From NCBI GenBank assembly GCA_944470555.2, contig OX104127.1:143321787-143385786 (forward strand): 64,000 bases of DNA, written 5' to 3'. Numbering within the stretch: position 1 is the first letter of the stretch; each line of letters begins with the position of its first letter. The notes below the pieces were generated by a model. The model did not search any database. It was not told where the DNA came from and was given only the letters and a program-made list of their open reading frames with translations. The DNA is from Heterobilharzia americana (lineage: Eukaryota; Platyhelminthes; Trematoda; Strigeidida; Schistosomatidae). Positions 1 to 47,290 of the stretch are shown here, one piece after another. The position numbers and the translations under genes were made by a program.

Positions 1-345
1 CAAACAGTCATGTAAGTTTATGGGGATTTTGTTGTAACTTCATAATCAGAATCATTGAAAACCTGGTAGCACCAAGACAGACACCCCACCTGGGGTCCAG
101 TTCAGTATCCTTAAGTGTTACGGTGAACGAGTTAGCCAGTTAGCCATTGTGTTCACAGTTTTCTACTTCTGTCAAGTTGCGATTTAGAGTGATTGTCTAC
201 CAATGTCTTCAGTTGACGTTCACTTCACTACCAGGTAGTCGGTTCGGAGCTGGACTCCTGGAGAGGTGGTAGGTATGTACAGCTGAGGAGTTACATACTA
301 GGACAAAAAAGTTGTCCTCTTACTGATCTCAGTCCATAATAATCA
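1..345. repeat. HHR-SINE-2 fragments
   Basis: Bases about 50-235 match the minus orientation of HHR-SINE-2 (the 'gaaaacctgg' end, the tRNA-like part with 'gagttagccagttagcc', then the 'cagttgacgttcacttcac' segment). Bases about 255-340 match its plus-orientation hammerhead segment. The hammerhead there keeps CTGAGGA but has GAAA changed to AAAA, so it is broken. Confidence 0.6.
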
Positions 346-774
346 TTTCTATACAACACCATTTCGAAAATTTTAAAAAAGCTAGTCGACCCCAGAACTT
401 ATTACCTTAACGTTAGCTTGACGTTAAAAAATAACTCGAAGTATTTCTTAACCCTAGAGAATTTTATTCATTCATACCTATAGAAAATGAATGTCATGCA
501 TTGCACATGAGTTCTGGTATATGCTTTCGCCATTTTACGTAATCTGAGTTATGTATATGCATGTGAGTGTGGAGACTTGGAAAATATCATTCAAATTTCA
601 CACTTGATGGTCACTCGGCTCCTTGACGAATGGTAAGATAACAGAATGTGCATTGTAATATCGAATATCATACGAAAAACCATAGTTTATCAATAGTTAC
701 AGTGATGCTGACTACTATGGGACTTTTCAGAAGAGTGAACCCTTTCGATTATTTCTTGTCCAACCAATTGCATA
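346..774. other. Unassigned intergenic/intronic DNA
   Basis: AT-rich sequence with no exon, RNA gene or recognised element. The short frame at 648-857 has no coding character. Confidence 0.5.
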
Positions 775-1410
775 TTTCAAGTTGGTATTCACCAGGGACC
801 AATATCAATTGGAGGAACATTGGAAACTTGGGGACACTGGACAGCTGTTCGTCCTAGTATTCATCACTGCACACCTATCACCCAACCCATCCCACTAGGG
901 CACCAACCTGGGATATTCAGGTTCCACAGCTAGCACGTTATTATTGAGCCACTGGCTCGGAATCCAGTGATCCATATTTCCAACTTTTGTCAGTTCACGA
1001 CGTAGCGCAACCAATCACCCAGTTTCATCACTGATTAACTGTCCTTATGTTCGACTTAGTTAGCTTCAAATGTCAAGACTTATCATTAGAACTTCAGAAA
1101 TCACCTCTGCAAGCCAGTCAGCAATGAGTACTAGATCAATTCAGTTTAAGGTTTTGTGGGGATTTGATGATTTTCAAGTTGGGATTCATCATCCATTCAA
1201 TACCAACCCAGTGGTTCAGTGCTAGCGTGCTGGTCACGGAACCTTGAGGTCCTAGCGGGGTCGTAGATGCTCACTGCTGAGGAGTCCCACACTAGGACGA
1301 AACAGCTATCCAGTGTCCCCAGGCTTCTAATGTTCCCCCAAGTGATATCAGTGCATGATGAACACCAACCTGGAAAATCACTAAATCCCCACAAACCCCT
1401 TAAATTGAAT
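775..1410. repeat. HHR-SINE-2 head-to-head inverted dimer
   Basis: The minus-oriented arm (about 775-1150) has the tail 'caagttggtattcacc', a damaged hammerhead, a tRNA-like head and the 'gacttatcattagaacttcag' 5' segment. A plus-oriented arm follows at about 1200-1410 and starts inside the tRNA-like head. It has an intact-looking hammerhead at 1272-1315 and the tail ending 'ccccacaaaccccttaaattgaa'. The 5' ends face each other. The arms are of unequal length. Confidence 0.75.
1272..1315 (+). ncRNA. Hammerhead ribozyme, HHR-SINE-2 family, intact core
   Basis: Read in order: CACTG (helix I 5' strand, 1272-1276), CTGAGGA core (1277-1283), GTCC loop GGAC (helix II), GAAA (1299-1302), CAGCTA (helix III), cleavage triplet ATC (1308-1310), CAGTG (helix I 3' strand, 1311-1315). 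Helix I pairs 5 of 5 and helix II 4 of 4, and the conserved CUGANGA and GAAA are complete. Helix III is a near-palindromic hexamer without a loop. Predicted cleavage is after 1310. Activity is inferred, not shown. Confidence 0.75.
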
Positions 1411-1646
1411 AGCATATTTGCACGTTGGTTCACTTGTTCCTTCCCAAAATTTCAGGGCGAATGATCAGAGGAATAAAGGGCTTCTTAAGTAGATCCTGAC
1501 AATTTCATTCAGTACTAAAACAATATCATACATAATTATTCAACTACTGTCAATTATGTTAAGGCATTTTTACAGTTTGAACGATCTATAATACATTAAA
1601 TTAAAACATTTATGCATTCGTAAACCAGATGTGATATTTAACTTAC

Positions 1647-36222
<34,576 letters not shown>

Positions 36223-38067
36223 CTACAGTAGATACAACTATAAAAAGGGAAAGAATGGAATATATGGTGAGTGAAACATCAAGAACAGTTGATAGCAATT
36301 AACAGATAATCTAGAGTGCTATGTAATCACTGAAATTCGAAGAAGATCACGGACTCGTAGGTCAGTCGCTTAGACAGTGGGCAATCCTCGTCCACCGAAT
36401 TTTTTCAACCTCTATCACTATGCCATTACACTGACGTCAAAATGGTGTGCCCTTACCAACTAATAACTAATAATAAACATACTTAAGCGGTTCAAGCAAT
36501 ATTGGTTGCTAGCGTTGCACAGATTGACTACTTATTCATTGTATTTTCATTTTACTGGTTAGTTGACTTCAACCAAGTCTCTTCCAACTACATGACTGCA
36601 ACATACGCCTACAATTAGTCTTCCAAGGTACTTTTCTTGGTTACTTAGTGATTAATGCGTCGAATATGAGATGAGTATATAAACCCTTAGATAAGCTACT
36701 ACCTATTCATTGTAATATATCTTTAGTTTGCTTACTTTTACTTACCTTAATAACAGTGAAAGTTTAACCAGTTTTCAATGCAAAGAACGAAATAATAATA
36801 ATGATAGTTATATATGCATTTACCTACCCAATTTTAAATCACAAGTGTCTTAATCGAAGTATTTCTAAATTTAAACTACGCAAAAATACGCCATTTAACG
36901 GTCTTGAATCCTATTGGTCAATAATATATATTTTATTAACCAATCAGGTGTTTGATTGTTTGCTTAATGTTATCTATTGTAATTGATCCCCCTTCACATA
37001 TCCTTGTTTAGATTGTAAATAGTTTTTGGCCGATAGAAGAAAGTTTGGAATAGAATGGTGTAGAGATCGGCCACTCAGATGAAAATATTTTTCCTTCAAC
37101 TAGTCCAAGCTGCAAAACAAAACACTGTGTATCGTCCTAAATTATTTCCCGCTATAGAAGGTATGAAAAATTATTACATATTGTTTGTGTTGCAGAATTC
37201 TTTCAGGATTTAGTTATTGAATCCAATCAATTATGATTTCCCCCTTTTCCTTTTAATAATATAAACATAGAAAATCTTCCAGTATCACAGTAATATAACG
37301 TGATATAGATGCTGATGTAGGCTGGGATGAGCATAAGCAATGACCTTATAAATTCACTAAAGTAAGAGCAAAATTAGGGTAATGTGGTAGATTATAACCC
37401 CACATTAAATTCGTTTATTTGAAACAGTACACAGTGACAGAGTATTATTTACATCATGACCTTTTCAGCATAAAATATTACTCGGAACGTCATTCGGTGA
37501 ACAATGATATATCACTATAGAATTCAACTTTAATTGTCGCCTGGTTGCTAGAACATTAGAAAGTTGGGTAAGACAAGAGAAAACATATTGCAATGTCAAA
37601 ATATGTTCAAAAGACAATGGCGTATATGATCTTGGTTATTTCTGAGCCGTCCTAGATTAACACTCGCTATCGATTTTTTCTTCTAAACTAGTCTGATATC
37701 TCCAGGCTCATTGACTGGTGCACAAAGTTGATGAGTGGGTGAAAACAGTATTGTTCACATGTCTTTTATCGAAAATTGGAAATGTGTTGATTGGTTATGA
37801 ATTATTTCGAGGATTTTAGACCTGCCTTAGGGATTCGAACAATATTAATGGATACGATACCATATATGAGAGGATTTCTTGGAATTCTCATAAACTGTTT
37901 TCTATTTAACCGTCTTCATAAGGTGACAGGTAGAAATAACATAAACTGAAGTGTGGAAATAAAGAAAAGAGCGATTCAACCGTTGGAGTTCAGCAACAAA
38001 TTCTATTTTCAACTCTTCATTAACTTGACACTCATGAAAGAGATGAATATGCAGAGTATATCCATTT
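36223..38067. other. Region upstream of the first recognised exon; nothing called
   Basis: If the Asn-rich gene has its own promoter or first exon it may lie here, but I could not find a supported exon. AT-rich, with no recognised repeat. Confidence 0.45.
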
Positions 38068-40470
38068 ATTATTTGTCCCTTGCGTTCCTACTGGAACATA
38101 GGGCTTCAATAGCACGTCGCCATTTCACCATCTTCTCTACACTCTTATCAACTTGCCTCTACCACTACCCACAAGCTTTCATTTCTTCCTCACATCATCT
38201 CCCCATGTCACCTTCACCTCGGACACCCAACTCGTCGTTTCCAATTTGGCTCCCACTCGAAGGACTGGCTTGACCTGGCCTGACCTGGCCTGACCTGGCC
38301 TGATACATGATGGCCACAAACGGTCTTCCCACACTAATGTCCAATAGGTTCTTGGTCGGTTGGTTCGTTACCACTCAGAATTCCTTGTATCTTATCCTCA
38401 TTATTCTCATCATCTATCTGATCTTCAGTATTGAGTGAGAGTAGATGACAGCTGTTCATCTATGTCTGTAATTTGTTGGAAATGATTTTCATAACGCGCC
38501 GCCAAGTCCCTCAACCATCACTGAGCACTGACTTACTTGACTTGACTTGACTTGACTGAATTAGTGTTGAAAATCCGGATGTTGTAACTTATGGCGTTCG
38601 GGACTTCCACTTTTGTTGGAGGATTTGTCTTCACTTGTAGTTCTGTGTCTGGGCTGATGGTGATATTTTCAGACGAGTTGCAGGAGGTGGTGGTGGTGGT
38701 GGTCGATTAAAGAGTTTTTTGAAGTGGTCAATCCATCCTTTCCTTTGTTTTTCCTCTTTGGTGTTAACTAGCTTTCCTTCATCATCTTTCATTGATTCCA
38801 TCTGTGTTGATCTCTTCTCTCCCAGGTAGCAGTAACCTGGTTATTTGATGTAATGTTGTCAGGTGTCTATCTGTCTCTCCTACCAGTAGCCTGTTGTGCT
38901 TCACTTGCCAGAGTGTCGTGGAAGTGTCTTTTGTCTTTGCGTGCACTCTTCTTCACTTCTTTGTCCAATGTAGTGTTTTGCAGGTTGTGTTGGGTTCCTC
39001 TTCTCGTTGTTCATCCCTGCACTGCACTGCACTGCACTGCACTGGTTCATCTTCTGCTTCACCATCACCATCACCATCATCATCACCATCACCATCACCA
39101 TCTTCCTCTCTCCCCTCTATCAGCTTTCATGTGTCCGTCGAGATCCATTCCTTGTCCTGTTTCCTCTTCCTTCCTAATACGGTTATGCAGGTTTCTTCTC
39201 ACATAGCTTCCAAAGAGTTCCAGTGTTCTTCCACACCCGATCCTTCAGGGATGTTGCTCAATACATCCATCCCATTCTGTTCTGATGGCTGACTGACGTG
39301 AAGATGTCCACTGTAGTTTCGTCATTCAGTTCAGTTTCTGTTCTGGGTGTTTAACTTGAACTGTGGTCTATCACCAACTCCTATGAAGGTTTTCAACGTC
39401 ATTTGGAAGGAGGGTTCCTTGCACTAGATAGTGAGTGGTGTGAACCTGCATCTGCTCCCCTTCTTCATCTTGTGTCCAGTAGGCTGCTTCTCCACTTGCC
39501 TCACATTGAGAAGAAGTCGATGTGACTTTTAGTGTTTCTTGGTGTCTGGTGAAATCAAATCCGTGTCGCTGCGTGAATATCCTTGTGTTTGTACACAGTG
39601 CCTCCAAACACTGAATAGTTGAATGCACAGAATTCTGCAAACAATTCTTCATTCTCGTTCATTTCGCCTAGTTCTTCTCGACCCATGATGAATTCTCTTC
39701 ATGTGTTGTCCGCTCCTAGTTCGGCATTCATGTCACCCCACCCATTAGAATTTTGATGTTGCCTTCTGGAGTGGGGTGTTGTCCAGTGCTGATTGCAGTT
39801 GTCAGTAGAATTCTTCCTTCTCTTCATCTGCATTATTTGTGGGTGCATAGAGTAGCGTATAATTGCATGATTGTGACTTTCCTTCCTCTTGACTTGAATC
39901 TTGGTGTCATGATCCTGGTCGTGGAGGAGACTGGTTCTCACTATATGAGAGCCTTCGATGCTGTTGGGGACATCATGATAGCCACTCCAAAACTCAGTGT
40001 GCTCGTGGTTGTTGTCTGGATGACAATATCGGAGTAGATTATTGACTCATCTCCAGTTGACAGTTTGGAGAGTCCACTCCCATTCCATCTGTAGATTCTT
40101 CTCAGATTCCGACCACTTCCATCCCATACCTCCTCATCTCTTTTGCAATCTGGGTAGCCTTAGTAGGTTCATACATGGTGCGGATATTCCATCTTCCCAT
40201 TCTTACTTTTGCTTTCGTCGAGAGAGAGAGGTGACAGATTGGCCAATTGGCTTCCCGAAGGTAGGCTTTCACCAACCGGCGTCATTTCGCCTCTCCGATT
40301 CCAGAGAGGAATAATTTTGTTTTTATTTTTTATATTTTGTTTGTGCTTTGAAGTTTCTGTAGAGGTTGGGTTGGTTTTACGGGTTAGGGTTGCTAGCGGT
40401 ATGCCCAACCTTCCCTCTTTATCCGGTCTTAGGATGGGCTAGTAACTAGTGAACTAGCTAACCTCGGGAA
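38068..40470 (-). mobile_element. RTE-like element with 5' end and 3' end but lacking the reverse-transcriptase core
   Basis: Minus strand: 5' end at about 40470 ('gttcactagttactagccc'), leader, then the start of an AP-endonuclease domain (MGRWNIRTMYEPTKATQIAK, read at about 40200-40130; stops follow), endonuclease remainder to about 38850, then a jump at about 38585 directly to the C-terminal/3' region, ending at 38068. Compared with 28720-30850 about 1.1 kb, the whole polymerase core, is missing. It contains several short tandem repeats. Confidence 0.87.
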
Positions 40471-40789
40471 GTTGGACAGTACTTGCTTAGTGACGAATAA
40501 CATACATTTTCATCAGCTTTTCACTGCCAAGTGGGTGGGGGTGGGAGGGGAGCGTGACTGTTTTTCATACTACGGTATTTCCTCTTAATTAGGTAATAAA
40601 ACCTATTGGGTAAATATATTTCCCAATTATTAAAATGTTAAATATAGAGTGGGTCTATTGAGAGAGGGAGAGAGAGAGAGAGGGGAGTAGGGGAGAGTAC
40701 GGATAGATAACTGTTGCTGAGAATCAAGCTAGTGACAAAACATCTAGGTGAGTTGATTTCAGAAGACAGAACAGGATTGCAAGTTATGC
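40471..40789. other. Unassigned DNA with (GA)n
   Basis: A (GA)n-rich stretch at about 40655-40690. Nothing else. Confidence 0.5.
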
Positions 40790-41045
40790 AGTTTAAAGTT
40801 TATGAGGATCTAAGCGTTCATTGTGGACTGAAATCAATTGAAGAACCGCGCTATATACTCTCACTACATCGTGAATAGAGAGAAGTGGGAAACTATGGAC
40901 CGTTGGCATCCAACCCAGTGACTGAATGGTTATTGTCCTGAGTTGGATCCTGGTGAGGCGGGATCATGGGTGCATATTGCTGAAGAGTCGCGTACTAGGA
41001 AGAAACAGCTATTAGGTGCTCTCAGATGGTTGAACAGTTCGATGC
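40790..41045. repeat. HHR-SINE-2, collapsed inverted dimer
   Basis: A short minus tail (about 40795-40850) is followed at once by a plus copy from the middle of the 5' segment to the hammerhead. The hammerhead (about 40978-41023) has CTGAAGA and GAAA with a decayed helix I. Confidence 0.65.
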
Positions 41046-41654
41046 TACACAGGAACGAGAACTAAAAATTAAATTCCTAGAACGTCGGTCAACATAACCT
41101 GTTCCACTGGATCAGCTGAAGTGATAGATATAACAAAAATTAACCAGCGTATGTACTTGGTCTTTCAGCTACCGTAAATCAACTGGGTGTACAGATAACA
41201 CCGGTTGCTATTTTTGCACATTAAGGGTTCATTGTATAAATCGTCATAGCTTCTTCTATGTCATTATAATGCTTGTCTAGGAGGGTTGTACTTTCATGTG
41301 AAGCGGTCCTTTTTAGCAGTCAGTCTAGTCTTCTTGAATGAGGGACACTCAGGAAGGCTATTTTATTCATCATATATTTCAGCAGTAATTCTTTAAGAAG
41401 ATTCACTAGAATTTCAAAATTCAATGTCATCCCCTTCGCCTAGATATCATCAACTGATCAATTAGTTTAGAGTTGAGTTGTTCTCATTTCTGTTGACCGT
41501 AACTGAAATGAGTCACTCTAGACCACTAATGTTGATTAGATGTGGTCGTTAGCAAGAATAAGATGGCATAAACATCAGGAAGCCATTTCCCATATTCGGG
41601 ACCAACTTTATTAGTTAGTTATCACCTGAATTGATTGGGTTCTATCGCTACGTA
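41046..41654. other. Unassigned DNA
   Basis: Nothing recognised. Confidence 0.5.
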
Positions 41655-41890
41655 TAATGACTATCAGTGGAATACAGGACGTGGGTTTTGTTCTGTTTAG
41701 GACTCACCAGCTAGATATATCTGCCTCGCAGTCAGTGATGTTGTTCTGATAAGAGTCGAACTGAGCACCGACCACTTCAAATCCCAGATTGGGGTCACGA
41801 TAGCCATTTTCTGTACAACGAGTATACCATGAAGATTAATGTTATAGTTTTTGTATCTCGTCGTTGATTGGATCGAATTCATCGATCTCT
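41655..41890 (-). repeat. Sm-alpha-type repeat
   Basis: Minus orientation with linker 'tgattggatcgaattcatcga' at the right. The core is damaged (CTGGTGA, AAAA). Confidence 0.7.
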
Positions 41891-42571
41891 ATTGGCATAT
41901 TACTTTCTATCCTGATATTATCGGTATTTTCCGTTCTTGGTATTAATAATTAACAGCGGTATTACACAACCTGTAGACTGAGGAAGAGGGTTTCCAGTTG
42001 TGTGCCGTAATTAACACAGAGCATATACCAATGAGTACATAGTGTATCCATCCCCTTAACACATCATCAAGTTAGTCCGTAGGATGAAATTAAAAACCTG
42101 GTAAGAATGAAAGATGAATTGTCTCATTAAAATGTTTTCCTTGTCAACAAATAATAATAACATTAACATCAATATCACATGGTGATGTGAAACAATGGTA
42201 TACTCAGAGGATATCATCTAAAACCAACAGCTCTTTATGACATTGAAGCAGTTCTCGTCAAGATCTAACCTTATCTAATGAAGCAGTGAAATTTGTGGCT
42301 TCTAAGAGGTATGCATTCACGAACCTGTGAGGAGTGAAGCCCTTCGTTGTTAGGCGTTGCGATGAACAAGTTAACCACTGAGTATTTTTTTTGATTACCT
42401 CCACTTGTCAGCCTAAGAGTCCTGGAATATCAGAGGGGAATCCATCAATACTTGGAACCAATAATTAATTCTGTGATCTCTAGGAACCAGACTGATTCAA
42501 ATCTTGCACTAAACTCGGTTCGTAGTTCAATTCCGATCTCTATTCAGTCACTAGAATATTCTTATTTGCTT
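41891..42571. other. Unassigned DNA
   Basis: Nothing recognised. Confidence 0.5.
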
Positions 42572-42745
42572 GGTGGTGACTATCGGTAGGGTTTGGAAAG
42601 TGGGTTTCGTCCCATCTAGGACTAGTCAGCTGGATGTGACATTGTTCTCATCAATACTTGAGTCCAGTACCCATCACTTCAAATGCCGAAGTATTATCCA
42701 CTAAGCCAATGGGACACGAAAGCCAACTCTTGTGCAACCGGTATA
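42572..42745 (-). repeat. Sm-alpha-type repeat
   Basis: Minus orientation. The ribozyme has GAAA and helix II, but CTGACTA lacks the conserved G. The 3' helix I strand is replaced. Confidence 0.7.
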
Positions 42746-43664
42746 CTCGAATATTTGTTGATTTTTCACAGATGTTTTGAACTGTATACACAAGTCAATC
42801 TATTTACAACAAAGAAATTGACTTTTATCTACTTATTGGATTAACTTTTTCAAAATATATTCGAATTCATTCGTCTTGAGGAAGTTTCATTTTTTCATCG
42901 CCCCCCCTCTGACCACCATCCCTTTCTTTAGATATATATATATATATAATAAAATATTTCACAGTATATTGAAGGCATCAACGTAACTTCACAAGTAGCT
43001 TGACTACTGAATATATTTTATTTTATTTACCTTAAGAATGACAAAAGACATTACACCTATATTTATGTTTTTATACCTTAGAAACAACTGGTCAAAATGA
43101 GAAAAATATTAAGATCAATATGTTGACTTTACTATTTACTGTTTGTATTCCCTCCCATACAATCATTTTATTACCTTTATTACTATTAATGATTGTCTTT
43201 TGTTTTCAAATGGAAGAAATATTATCCACGCGTGAATTGCATTGTACAAACACTTTCCCAATTAAGAATATACTTACATACTTAAATAAAAACAATCATA
43301 AAAACTACAACTTCTTTTGTTTTCTAGTTAAGCTTATTTTGTAACTGGTATCAAGTTACTAGGGTACTTCAACAACAGCTTACAGAATTTTGTCAACGAA
43401 ATAATTGAGTTGATACATTAACTACTTTAAAACAAAAATAAGTAGTATAAATATTAAGTGAAATTATTTTAAGAAATTGTTACTCACTTTAGTGGTAATT
43501 GTTTTTCATTCTCGCTTTGATAAATGGTTGGACTGTATGCATTACGTTTAGCTTTAAATTAAAACCCATGGAGGATTAGTGCATATTTGAACCTGTTGTA
43601 CTTGGAATAAATGAAATCAGTGTGTTGAGGCCTAACATTTTAAACATTCAGAGCATATTTCTTG
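42746..43664. other. Unassigned AT-rich DNA
   Basis: (AT)n near 42935-42950. The 74-codon frame at 43120-43344 is low-complexity and unsupported. Confidence 0.5.
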
Positions 43665-44095
43665 ATGTGCTTGTAATTTCCTGTTGTTTTACTGGGTCGA
43701 ATTGTTCGACTTCTATAGGCCTATGGGTTCCTATACGGATACCTTGATACTGCCTGAATATGTATTATGATAATTTACTTGATTGTGTCTACAAGAAGAA
43801 TCCAGGATAAGAGTTTCATTCTACTTGGGACTCGTCAACTGGATGTACCTGCACCCCATTGCGGAGTGATGTTATTCCCAACGAGACTTGAACCTTGTAC
43901 CCATAGATTTAAACGCCAAGAGGTCATCTAATAGGCCATAGAGGAAGGATAGCCACCTCTTGTACAACGGGTATTAATTGTTACTATTTACTGGTATGCT
44001 TGTTTTTCTCCGTTGTTTTATTGGATAGAATTGTTGGACCTCGCGCTTCATGGATTCCTCTGCTGGCTGCAACCAAGAAATCCAGACCATAGTTG
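43665..44095 (-). repeat. Sm-alpha-type repeat in tandem-like context
   Basis: Linker ('cttgtaatttcctgttg', about 43670-43765), minus unit (43785-43975), then a second linker ('ttgttttattggatagaattg', about 44015) and a plus-oriented 3' scrap ('ggattcctctgctggc'). The core is TTGACGA with poor helix II. Nearly identical to 51227-51465. Confidence 0.75.
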
Positions 44096-44458
44096 TTAAA
44101 AATATCCCGGGATGGCACTAAAACTTATTTTTCAGTGTAGTTTAAAGTCATTTTAATGTAATGCTTAAAATTTTGCGACCGCCAAACACAGAATGGAAAG
44201 CAACTTGCGTGCGATGCAAAGTTATTGATCAAGCAATAAAGAGTAGAGAGGTTTTTCTCCTCATCACATCTCGTAAGTATTAGCCATTGTAACCAAGTGG
44301 TCCAACGAATAAAGACCTCATGTTTCCAGAGATAGATGCTAGTCTGGAATCTAAATCTCGGTTGGCAGAAACACTATACTAGGTAGAAGGTGGCTGCATC
44401 TAGATGCCAAGTTCGGAATACCACGAAACACTTATTCTGGATCCCGCTAGTAGGTACT

Positions 44459-44460
44459 AC

Positions 44461-44508
<48 letters not shown>

Positions 44509-44525
44509 CATTGTTATTATTAGTA
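44459..44525. repeat. (ATT)n microsatellite
   Basis: About 17 ATT units, then degenerate. Confidence 0.95.
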
Positions 44526-44639
44526 CTATCATTATTTCACTAATGATCGGTGTCTAGAGAAAGTCGGTGTAAAATATGGATCCAAGAGTTCCTTATTTTT
44601 TCATACTCACTAACCTAAAGTATTCAAGAACTTGGAGCT

Positions 44640-45480
44640 CATACTGTCTTAAAGATTAGGATGCTATAGAACTTCATTTCTGAACACCTTGAACGTAGAT
44701 GTGAGTATGTTTTGGACCTCTCGACTGTTTGGTTGTATCTCAAAACTAGTCTGCAGCTACTCCTAGTTCCGGGATGGGGGAGTGAATTGGTAAGATACAT
44801 TGACCACCTCACTTGCTTGAGAAGTTGCATCAACCCGAAGAGATTGTTTGTTGACGAAATTTCAACTTCGATAAGAAAGGTCCGCTTGGCATCTATCAAA
44901 TGACGTAATCTATGGCATCGAATGGTAAGATATCCGTTCACGTCTTAAAGCATGAATATACCCTGAAGCTGTGAGACACGGTCATTTAAGATAGAAGATA
45001 TGAAGAGACTGTTGGTGTCTTCGGAGCATTCCTCACATATGGTGGAATTAGAGTATGAGTAGTGTCGAGGTTAGGTGTAAATTACTAGGCAAGGATGGGA
45101 ACCTTCGACGAATGAGGTGACTTGAAGATGCTATGAGACACCGCCTACCTCGACAAGCAACGTTAGTCGAGGTAGGATTGTGTTGGAAGAAGGAAGGCTC
45201 AGGATAACCAGATAAAGATGTGCCATTAGTTCATGAGGGATCTGACTATTAGTTCAAGTCATGTAAGGGGTGTAGGAAGCCTGGTTAGGGAACCTCGATG
45301 GCATGGTTAGAAATCCGTCACAAAGGCTCCAAATGTATTCACTCTTTAATGTTTTCAAAGGTTTTAACTGATCACTTACCTTCAATTTTAGGATTCTATG
45401 TCTTTCCGTTTACTTTCATCTAGTTTCACATCACTTTCTTACTACCTGATTGTTCATTGTATGCTGCCATGAATTGTGAC
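44640..45480 (+). mobile_element. Second non-LTR family, reverse-transcriptase C-terminal fragment
   Basis: The frames give SDEI-type sequence (VDEISTSIRKVRLAS), decayed KGRVY...LLYGSETW region, MRHRLPRQATLVEVG, and a decayed GRCRLPGWGPRD-like end. This matches the 3' half of the family at 18785-19115. Many stops. Confidence 0.65.
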
Positions 45481-45619
45481 AACTTGAACCAGTGGACTTT
45501 TGTGTGTGAATTTATCTATCTATTCGTCTCTCAATCTGTCTGCCTGCCTGTGTGTCTGTCTGTTGTACGTCTGCTTACATAACTTCAGGAGTGAGTGACG
45601 CGTTCTAAGGCTCCAGAGA

Positions 45620-45835
45620 AAGCATAAATTTTTGAAAGAAGTTGGAAATAAGAGCCCTTAGATTCCGACTCAGTGGGTCAATGGTGAAGTCCTGGGTTCG
45701 ATCCTTGTTGGGGTCATGAGTGCGCGCTGCTGAGGAGTTTCATATTAGGGCGAAACAGTTGTCCAATGCTCCCGGATTTCCGGTATTCCTCCAAATGATG
45801 TCCGTCTAAATGCACACAAACCCCCTAAATTAAAT
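45620..45835 (+). repeat. HHR-SINE-2 repeat, single plus copy
   Basis: From the tRNA-like head ('cagtgggtcaatggt', B-box-like 'ctgggttcgatcc') through the hammerhead to the tail ('cacacaaaccccctaaat'). Confidence 0.75.
45724..45769 (+). ncRNA. Hammerhead ribozyme, HHR-SINE-2, nearly intact
   Basis: GCGCTG / CTGAGGA / GTTT-loop-GGGC / GAAA / CAGTTG / TC / CAATGC. The conserved core and GTC triplet are complete. Helix II relies on three G-U pairs and helix I has one C-A mismatch. Confidence 0.6.
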
Positions 45836-46024
45836 TCTTTCAACTGTGAAACACCTTTCCCTGACAACTATCTAATTAGCCTGCCAGTTACTATAAGTTG
45901 ATGGATAAGTCTAACTGTATACCACTTTCTTTGAGTAGTTATTCAAGAGATGAGCCTATACCTGATAAAACGACAGATATACAGAATAACAGTTTTAAAC
46001 TATGGTGGTAATTCAGCAAACAAA

Positions 46025-46410
46025 ATATCAGTTCGACGGCCGGCACGTTACCATGGAGCCACATTTCCTACTTCTACCAGTTCACTACATAGCTTGACCA
46101 TCTAATACCGTCGTTGAGTAAATATCTTTACGTCCAACTTAGTTGACTCCAATGATCACGATTTCTGGCTAGATATTTGCGAATTTCATCTCACAGTAAG
46201 TTACAAATAAGCACTGGACAGTAATTCAGTTTAGAGGTTTATGCGGATTAATTTATTGATTTCAGGTTAGTATTCACCATGAACTGAAAACCAATGAAGA
46301 ATAACTAGAAGCCCGAAAGCACTGGGCAACTATTTCAGCCTAGTATAGAACTCCTCAGCAGTGTACACCTATGATCCCCTCAGAGTGCAGTTGAATACTT
46401 GGATGGAAAT
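46025..46410 (-). repeat. HHR-SINE-2, two minus fragments in tandem
   Basis: The first (about 46025-46235) covers the head and 5' segment. The second (about 46245-46410) covers the tail and hammerhead. The second has CTGAGGA and GAAA but a GCC triplet at the cleavage site, which hammerheads do not normally cut. Confidence 0.65.
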
Positions 46411-46859
46411 ATCAGTTATCATATAACATTCTTCTACCAAACGAGTGAATACCAATGAAAGTGAGAACAATTATTCAATAGAACAATCATCTTCAAACAG
46501 CTTTACTTCCTTAGATATAAGATACTTATTCAGTTGATTGGCTTTCAGGATAGACATCGCCTAGTAAACATCTTCATCATATACAGATAGCAACTACAGA
46601 GAAGATGTATAAAACACAAAACTATTTCAGTATAATCAAAGGATCTGGTTAGAAACCATTAACTTCATGCTTCAAAGTGATTATAGTGTCAGTTAACCAG
46701 TAAGCTAAAGTCTACTAATTTAAATCAACAATTTTTAGTTCCTGCATTCATGAATATCCATAATTAGTTAACTAGCTAACCTTATTGTTAGCGAAAATCA
46801 TTCCGGAGTTCATTGATTACTCGTAAATTAAAGATGGAGAGCTTCAAAATTTTATGGGC
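46411..46859. other. Unassigned DNA
   Basis: Nothing recognised. Confidence 0.5.
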
Positions 46860-46860
46860 A

Positions 46861-46955
46861 AGTGTGTATGCGTATGTGTATGTGTGTGTGTGTGTATGTG
46901 TATGTGTAGTGTACGTGTATGTGTATGTGTATGTGTATGTGTATGTGTACGTGTA

Positions 46956-46998
<43 letters not shown>

Positions 46999-47001
46999 GT
47001 G
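46861..47001. repeat. (GTGTAT)n microsatellite
   Basis: About 140 bases of GTGTAT units with a GT-only core at the left. The His/Thr, Val and Tyr/Val frames across it are artefacts. Confidence 0.95.
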
Positions 47002-47094
47002 ACAAATATGAACAGATCCTCATCCGAAGCCCAAAATCTCTGAGACCTTTCACAGCCAATCAGGTTGATTCAAAGTTTCGACAAAAACCACTTA

Positions 47095-47290
47095 GATGTA
47101 TGTACAAAATAGGAGAATGGTTGACAAGACAAAATCGATAGGATATTCCCTCCTAGAAAGGCTCAGAAATGGTCAAAGCCATTATGAACATAGATAAACC
47201 GTGGTATTTGTACATTTTTTGATATTGTAATGCATTTTCAGTTGTCTTACCAACTTTATCATTTACCGAGGAACTGAGCAATCAATAGAG
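47095..47290. repeat. Interspersed repeat X, copy 2
   Basis: Same blocks and order as 12540-12720. Confidence 0.55.

Noticed and set aside
780..860. Hammerhead in the minus arm at about 790-845
   Set aside because: The CTGANGA region and helix II 5' strand are deleted or changed and GAAA is shortened, so it was not called as a ribozyme.
38853..39292. Frames of 117-132 codons at 38853-39292 and 139 codons at 61141-61560 that look conserved between two places
   Set aside because: They are antisense to two copies of the same RTE-like element, so the conservation reflects repeat identity.
44639..44941. 100-codon minus-strand frame
   Set aside because: Antisense of a decayed plus-strand non-LTR fragment.
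46813..47141. Three Cys/Val, Tyr/Val and His/Thr-rich frames
   Set aside because: Translation of the (GTGTAT)n microsatellite.
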